Source of the DNA: Aphelocoma coerulescens
Lineage: Eukaryota > Chordata > Aves > Passeriformes > Corvidae
Direction: 5' to 3'
Assembly (NCBI RefSeq): GCF_041296385.1
Contig: NW_027183981.1
Span: forward strand, 1,423,501-1,487,500
Length of the DNA stretch: 64,000 bases
A program made the position numbers and the translations under genes. Position 1 is the first letter of the stretch. The number at the start of each line of letters is the position of its first letter. Positions 59,735 to 64,000 of this stretch are shown piece after piece. Below the pieces are notes generated by a model. That model had not been told where the DNA came from. It did no database searches and saw only the letters and a list, made by a program, of their open reading frames with translations.

Positions 59735-60353
59735 CTCATTTATTGAGCATACACGTACATACATGCACCTGTTCCGTGTTAAGTGAAGGTGGCCCATCCA
59801 CCTAAGTCAGTAAATTTTGATGTGGTTATCAGACACGCCACACAGCGTGTGGCAAATGAGATTCCCATAATCAGTTTGGAGACTCAGTCCTTGTCAAGAT
59901 TGGGGCATGCCTTGCTCTACCAGTGACGTGGCCCTGGATGGCATGAATGCACCTTGGCCCTGTCGCACAGTCGCTTGAGTGACATATGTCTCCCTCACAA
60001 CATAGAGGTCACACAAGCTGGCCCTGACAGGCAAACAGCAATACCAGGCTCCAAGGTGGAGGGTCCCATAAGTCATGGCAGCACTACCCTCCAAGCAACT
60101 GCCCTACCCTAACTAACTCTACCGCCCTGTGGGTGAAGGGCTCACAGCTCATGTCTTGTACCACCAGCAAGAGTGTCATGAGTTGCATGAGTTTGTTTCA
60201 CCAGTTTGGAAACGGTATACTGAGTGGGTGGTGAAGCCACAGGGTAGGGTGAGAGCGTTCTATACTCCCACACTGGGGCAGAGGTTGGCTCAGTTACCCT
60301 ACGCAGGGCATCCAGTGGGGCTGCGAGGAGGTGCAACCTCTGCAGCTGAGCCC
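59735..60353 (-). mobile_element. Short non-autonomous R2-like unit (W2)
   Basis: Same layout as W1: ribozyme (60,353-60,278), ~440-bp middle homologous to W1 (shared GAGCCCTTTGCCC-like and CTTATGACTCTTGG-like stretches) with a ~230-bp internal gap relative to W1, and the R2 3' tail (59,815-59,738; GGTGGATGGGCCACCTTCAC, TATGCTCAATAAATGAGG). Confidence 0.7.
60278..60353 (-). ncRNA. HDV-like ribozyme candidate, unit W2
   Basis: P2: GCAGAGGTTG with CAACCTCTGC, a perfect 10 bp. L3: CACCTCCTCGCAG. P1: GGGCT with AGCCC. P4: GCCCT with AGGGT. J4/2: AACTGAG. This is the best overall fold among the five. Confidence 0.6.
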
Positions 60354-60564
60354 ATTTAGCAACACACGTCCCGAGTCATAGAGACATATAAAATTATATG
60401 TTTCTATTCCAGGTTAACCGTCCAGCTGGTCCAATTTGAATTTTATGCCCAAATATGGGCCAGACACATTATGATGGATGAACTCCTCCCACCCAAAACC
60501 AATTCCACTGTCCAGCTCTTACCACACAGAGAAGGGGCGTTCATTTATTCAAAGGTACACACAG

Positions 60565-61245
60565 TCAGGCTTTACTAGTATATATATGTACTATGTCAAC
60601 AGAAGAGAAGAGTGCTCTGGATGCTAGGGCTCGGGCAGTCCTCCCCTGCCTTGTTTTTGAGAGTCCCAGGGCCTGTAGCAATTCAGAGTTCTTCTCATAC
60701 CATTTTCCCCACGCTCCTGAGGGAAAACCTACGAACTCAATGACTGTTGCATTTGTAAGATCACAAATTTGTGGGAGAAGGCAGTGATATTTTTTGGCCT
60801 TCTCAGCAGCAGCACCTTTCAAAGATGAATTACTATGCTTATATCTCACTGTCATGTCCACTACAAATGCCTTTGCTTCTTTAACAATGGTCAAATCCGG
60901 CTTATATAATTAATTCTGATCATCCTTCAAGTGTGCTTCCTGAAACACTGTCCAATCTTCCCTCTTAGCCTCACAGCTAAGGGTTTCACAGATGGAATTG
61001 TGTCTTTTAATCCTGGCATCCTGAGTAATCGGACAGTTCCCGATGGCATGGGCGGTTGTTTCATAATCAGCGCCACAGTGTCTGCAAGATCTAACGCAAA
61101 CATCATGCCTACCCCTTGCCAGGAATTCACGTGTGGGGTAGACGTTAGCTCTTAATTGCAACACAGTTACGAGTTTTCTGTGAGGAATGCCGCAGTAATG
61201 CACCAGCCAGCCGTTACTGATGTTATCATTCTCAAAGTTCTCCAT
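60565..61245 (-). pseudogene. R2 copy 5 zinc knuckle, endonuclease and C-terminus
   Basis: One frame, interrupted by a single TAA at 60,907-60,909. Contains ARGRHDVCVRSCRHCGADYE, HAIGNCPITQDARIKRHNSI (CCHC-type knuckle) and, after the stop, KPDLTIVKEAKAFVVDMTVR (PD...D endonuclease core) and EFVGFPSGAWGKWYEKNSEL. Confidence 0.9.
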
Positions 61246-61761
61246 ACCATGGCCCTGGGCAGCCAGATGTTTCCATTTATTAAATTTCCACCTATCACAG
61301 GGTCTTAGAAAGCTGGAAATACAGCTTTCCGCCAGTCACAGGGTCTTGGAAAGCGGGTTCTGGAACCGGGAGCCTCTCACTCTGACAAGAGTTCACCTCC
61401 TTCTACAACAAATTTCATCACAGGGATAAGCTCCCAAATTGGTGGGATGGACTTCTTTTCCCCACCAGCTCTCAACCATAATTTCTCAAATATCAGTTCT
61501 AGATGTTCTTCCTTCAAGAATGCAACCAGAGCACCATCCAAAGATTGAGCCAGCTTATGCAATTTCCATGCTTGTATACTTGGTATAAGTGCCGCCAATT
61601 TAATGAGTCCTAGCCCTCCATCTTTAAACCTCGAGGAAAAGATGGCAACACACGTACTCTATAGGAGGTGAAGCCACTCCTTGACCATCCTCCTAATGAA
61701 CAGGTCAAGGCATTCAAGGAGCCCAGCTCTTACTTCGGTATGGTCAGCCAGATATATCAGT

Positions 61762-62346
61762 CTAGGAATGGTATAAAGTCCGAAGTATATCAACTTTCTG
61801 AAGAGTTTTGAGTGGTGTGTCTCCGATCCGATGGAGCCATTCCTCTAGTTTCCCAGGCAAGCGTGGATTGGCAAAACTGGTCCAGGGGTCAGTCTGGGTG
61901 CCTAGATATTTCTCTGAGCTCCCAGGGTTGATCATGTTGAGGGGAGACCCACTAATCTGCCAAACAGGACAATCATTGATGATATATGAGTCCTTTTTGG
62001 GCTTGATGTAAAAGCCATGGCATTTCTCTCCTTGTGTCCAGAGATCAATAAAGTTGCAAAAGGTCTCCAGAACCTTGATGTTATGACACATGCCTTCCCA
62101 GGAGTCACTCAGCAGCACCAAATCGTGAGCAAAGGCCGTGGCCGTAAGTTTAAACCCACCATGATGGGTTGCCTTCTGCTTTAGGTTTACAGAGAAGAGG
62201 GTCAAAAGCCAAACTGAATAACAAAGGTGACATAGGGTTGCCCTGCTTGACACCGGAGCAGATGTTAATTGGGTATGTTTTCCCATTCTTAGTGACAGCA
62301 TACATCGTGATGTTTCTGTACATCTCACTAACCAGATGGACCACAT
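61762..62346 (-). pseudogene. R2 copy 5 RT palm and thumb, catalytic motif lost
   Basis: The frame holds motif B-like sequence and motif C in the form TAFAHDLVLLSDSWEG: the first aspartate of the catalytic DD pair is His. Thumb sequence follows (SSEKYLGTQTDPWTSF). With this change the RT should be inactive even without the frameshift to its upstream part. Confidence 0.88.
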
Positions 62347-62487
62347 GGGAATCAGGCCCCCTCTTAACTAAACCAGCAATGATATGCTGGTGACAAACAG
62401 TGTCAAAGGCCTTGGCAATATCGACAAACAGAACCCTCAGATCTCGATGCTCCTGTTTAGCACTTTTAACCAGAAGCTGTAACAGCT

Positions 62488-63723
62488 TCAGGTTCTCAGA
62501 ACAACCAGATGCACTAATAAACCCTGTTGTCTGGGCTTAATGGGGCATGCTCGGACCAGTCTCGCCGTAGCAATCCTGGAAAATAACCTAAACACCACCG
62601 AAGCAATGGTGATAGGTCTCCAGTTATTGATATCGCCAAGTCTCGCCTCATTGGAAGACTTGGGTATCAAAACTGTCTGGCAGTCCCATAGTGCATCTGG
62701 TATAGTTCTGGTAACAAGCCAGAGGTTGAAGATCTCTGTCAACTGGGAAAACTTAGGGTCTGTTTTAATAAGGTGACCCAGAGTAATCCCATCTGGCCCA
62801 GGAGCAGAGGTTTTACGCATGTCTTCCATGTTCTTACCAATCTCTTTCTCAATAATCAGGTCCTGATACATGGTGTTATCTGCTTCCCTGTGTACAGGGA
62901 AGGATTCAAGACCATTAAAACAAACCGATGTTTCCCATCTCTCTTTAAATGTGCTGTGGACAATGCCCGATGGTATTTGGCATTGCAGGGCTTCCGTGTC
63001 ATCCAAAATAATACGCACCAGCCTTCCTCTGTGTAACTGAAACAGTTTCTGATATCTTAGATATTTCCCATGCTTCACATCTCTCTTCTTCATCCACTTA
63101 GTTTTTGTTTTGGATGCTTTCTGGCCACGAGGCCTTTGCGACTTTAGACCACTGGAAACCTTAAGGCCAAGCCCACTCAGGCTATCCCGAAACTTCTCAT
63201 ACACCTCATTCGCCACCACCTGCAGATCTTGCCCATCCAATGCTTTCCCAAAGGCCTCCTGGCACATGGTGAATCCACCAGCCAATAGCCTCAGCTTGAT
63301 GGCATCAAAGTAGTGGAGCTTCAGGCGTCCTTTACTACGCCCTTTAGCAGTCTGGAGAGGTTCTTCTCTCCCTATTCCTCCGCCTTCTGCAGATCGAACT
63401 TTCTCAGAGGGACCTTTTCCCAGCAGGGATCTCTTATTGCTTATCTGCTTGGCCATCTTTGATGGTATGTGCTCCACAATTAACTAGTTGATGTTCCTGC
63501 TACTGATGTACTTCACCACCAACTGATTCAGAAGAGCCTCCTCCTCCTCAGTCCATACCCTCTTATGGGCCCCTCTTAAAGATGACCCTTTAGGATGGGA
63601 GGCTACAATCCGTTCCTCATTCCGCACGGGAGGATGTTTCAATCTCTTGTGCTGGCCCAGACCTATCTTGGTAACAAAACCGCGAGAACAAACCTCACAG
63701 ACCCAGCTGCCCGCAGGAACCAC
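62488..63723 (-). pseudogene. R2 copy 5 zinc finger 3, Myb, linker and RT fingers
   Basis: A single frame apart from a TAG at 63,484: CEVCSRGFVTKIGLGQHKRL (finger 3), HKRVWTEEEEALLNQLVVKY (Myb), a ~200-residue basic linker (KTKTKWMKKRDVKHGKYL), then RT motif 0/1 (TSAPGPDGITLGHLIKTDPK) and IPKSSNEARLGDINNWRPIT. A frameshift ends it at about 62,490. Confidence 0.9.
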
Positions 63724-64000
63724 ACACGCATCACCCTTGCACCAAGGGACATGACAGGCACTACTGTGGTATTTAAGATTTTATTTACCACATTTAGTGC
63801 ATCTAAAAAAGATCTTTTTCTTCCCATGGGCCTTCTTCAGATGGTCAGTCAGCCCCAGCATCCATGTAAACTGGCTGAAACATCGTTGACAAGATGGATT
63901 TTTGTCCAGGATGGACACAACAGCAGTTCCAGTTAGTGTCACAACATTGCTGGTCCCGGGAGGAGCCTCAGGTGTTGCAGGCTCCTCAGACTCTCTTATT

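Larger units (their letters stand above)
60365..64000 (-). mobile_element. R2 retrotransposon copy 5, runs off the window
   Basis: From right to left: zinc fingers (from ~63,936), Myb, linker, RT, post-RT region, CCHC knuckle, endonuclease, C-terminus (stop at 60,565) and a 3' UTR ending near 60,375 (TTTGGACCAGCTGGACGG). Most of the length of an R2 ORF is present, with few breaks: a TAG in Myb at ~63,484, a frameshift in RT at ~62,490, shifts around 61,600-61,760 and a TAA in the endonuclease. The youngest-looking copy, though its RT motif C is mutated. Confidence 0.9.

Noticed and set aside
57347..59740. CATAGTTACT just upstream of the ribozymes as 28S sequence from the R2 5' junction
   Set aside because: It matches the 28S sequence upstream of the R2 site only in the wrong orientation and over about ten bases; probably chance.

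Overview
The window reads as avian nuclear DNA, most likely from a songbird. Evidence: several CR1 LINE tails, bird-type ERV/LTR families, an ITPRIPL1-like gene, a passerine-style C2H2 zinc-finger gene, R2-type LINEs like those of songbirds, and introns full of GC-rich minisatellites. Coding sequence is sparse; most of the window is duplicated or mobile DNA.

Left block (1-11,400): positions 1-3,008 carry the first five exons of a CYP4F-like P450 gene and are a near-perfect inverted copy of 34,737-37,744. The copy ends on a 5' fragment of a gammaretrovirus-like ERV (3,009-7,356, minus strand, LTR-gag-pro-RT). That ERV abuts a second inverted-repeat arm (7,357-8,945, matching 42,115-43,691). 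Next come ~70-bp tandem repeats and an ERVL-type LTR directly joined to an unbroken 259-codon ORF for the zinc fingers and Myb domain of an R2 LINE.

Middle (11,400-32,400): CR1 pieces, long unremarkable DNA, a degenerate class II (ERVK-like) integrase with 3' LTR, an intact single-exon ITPRIPL1-like gene (21,455-23,155), a solo LTR, a hexanucleotide array, a probable orphan MHC class II beta leader exon, and a two-exon, seven-finger zinc-finger gene.

32,850-41,100: a 12-exon CYP4F-like gene on the minus strand, complete except for one extra base in exon 4, lies head-to-head with a decayed PGLYRP2-like amidase gene. CYP4F and PGLYRP2 genes are also near neighbours on human 19p13.

42,100-48,200: two blocks of the ~70-bp repeat in opposite orientation flank a ~1-kb CpG island.

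48,225-64,000: the most striking region. A CpG-decayed piece of 28S rRNA joins, exactly at the canonical R2 target site, a head-to-tail array of R2-type retrotransposons on the minus strand (five copies or partial copies). Each 5' end, and each of two short units between copies, begins with a 70-76 nt sequence that can adopt the topology of an HDV-like self-cleaving ribozyme. The two short units (ribozyme, unrelated middle, R2 3' tail) look like non-autonomous R2 derivatives. In birds such as chicken, rDNA and MHC share microchromosome 16, which may explain rDNA/R2 remnants near an MHC-like exon and a zinc-finger gene. All coordinates and splice calls come from reading the sequence; no database search was run.
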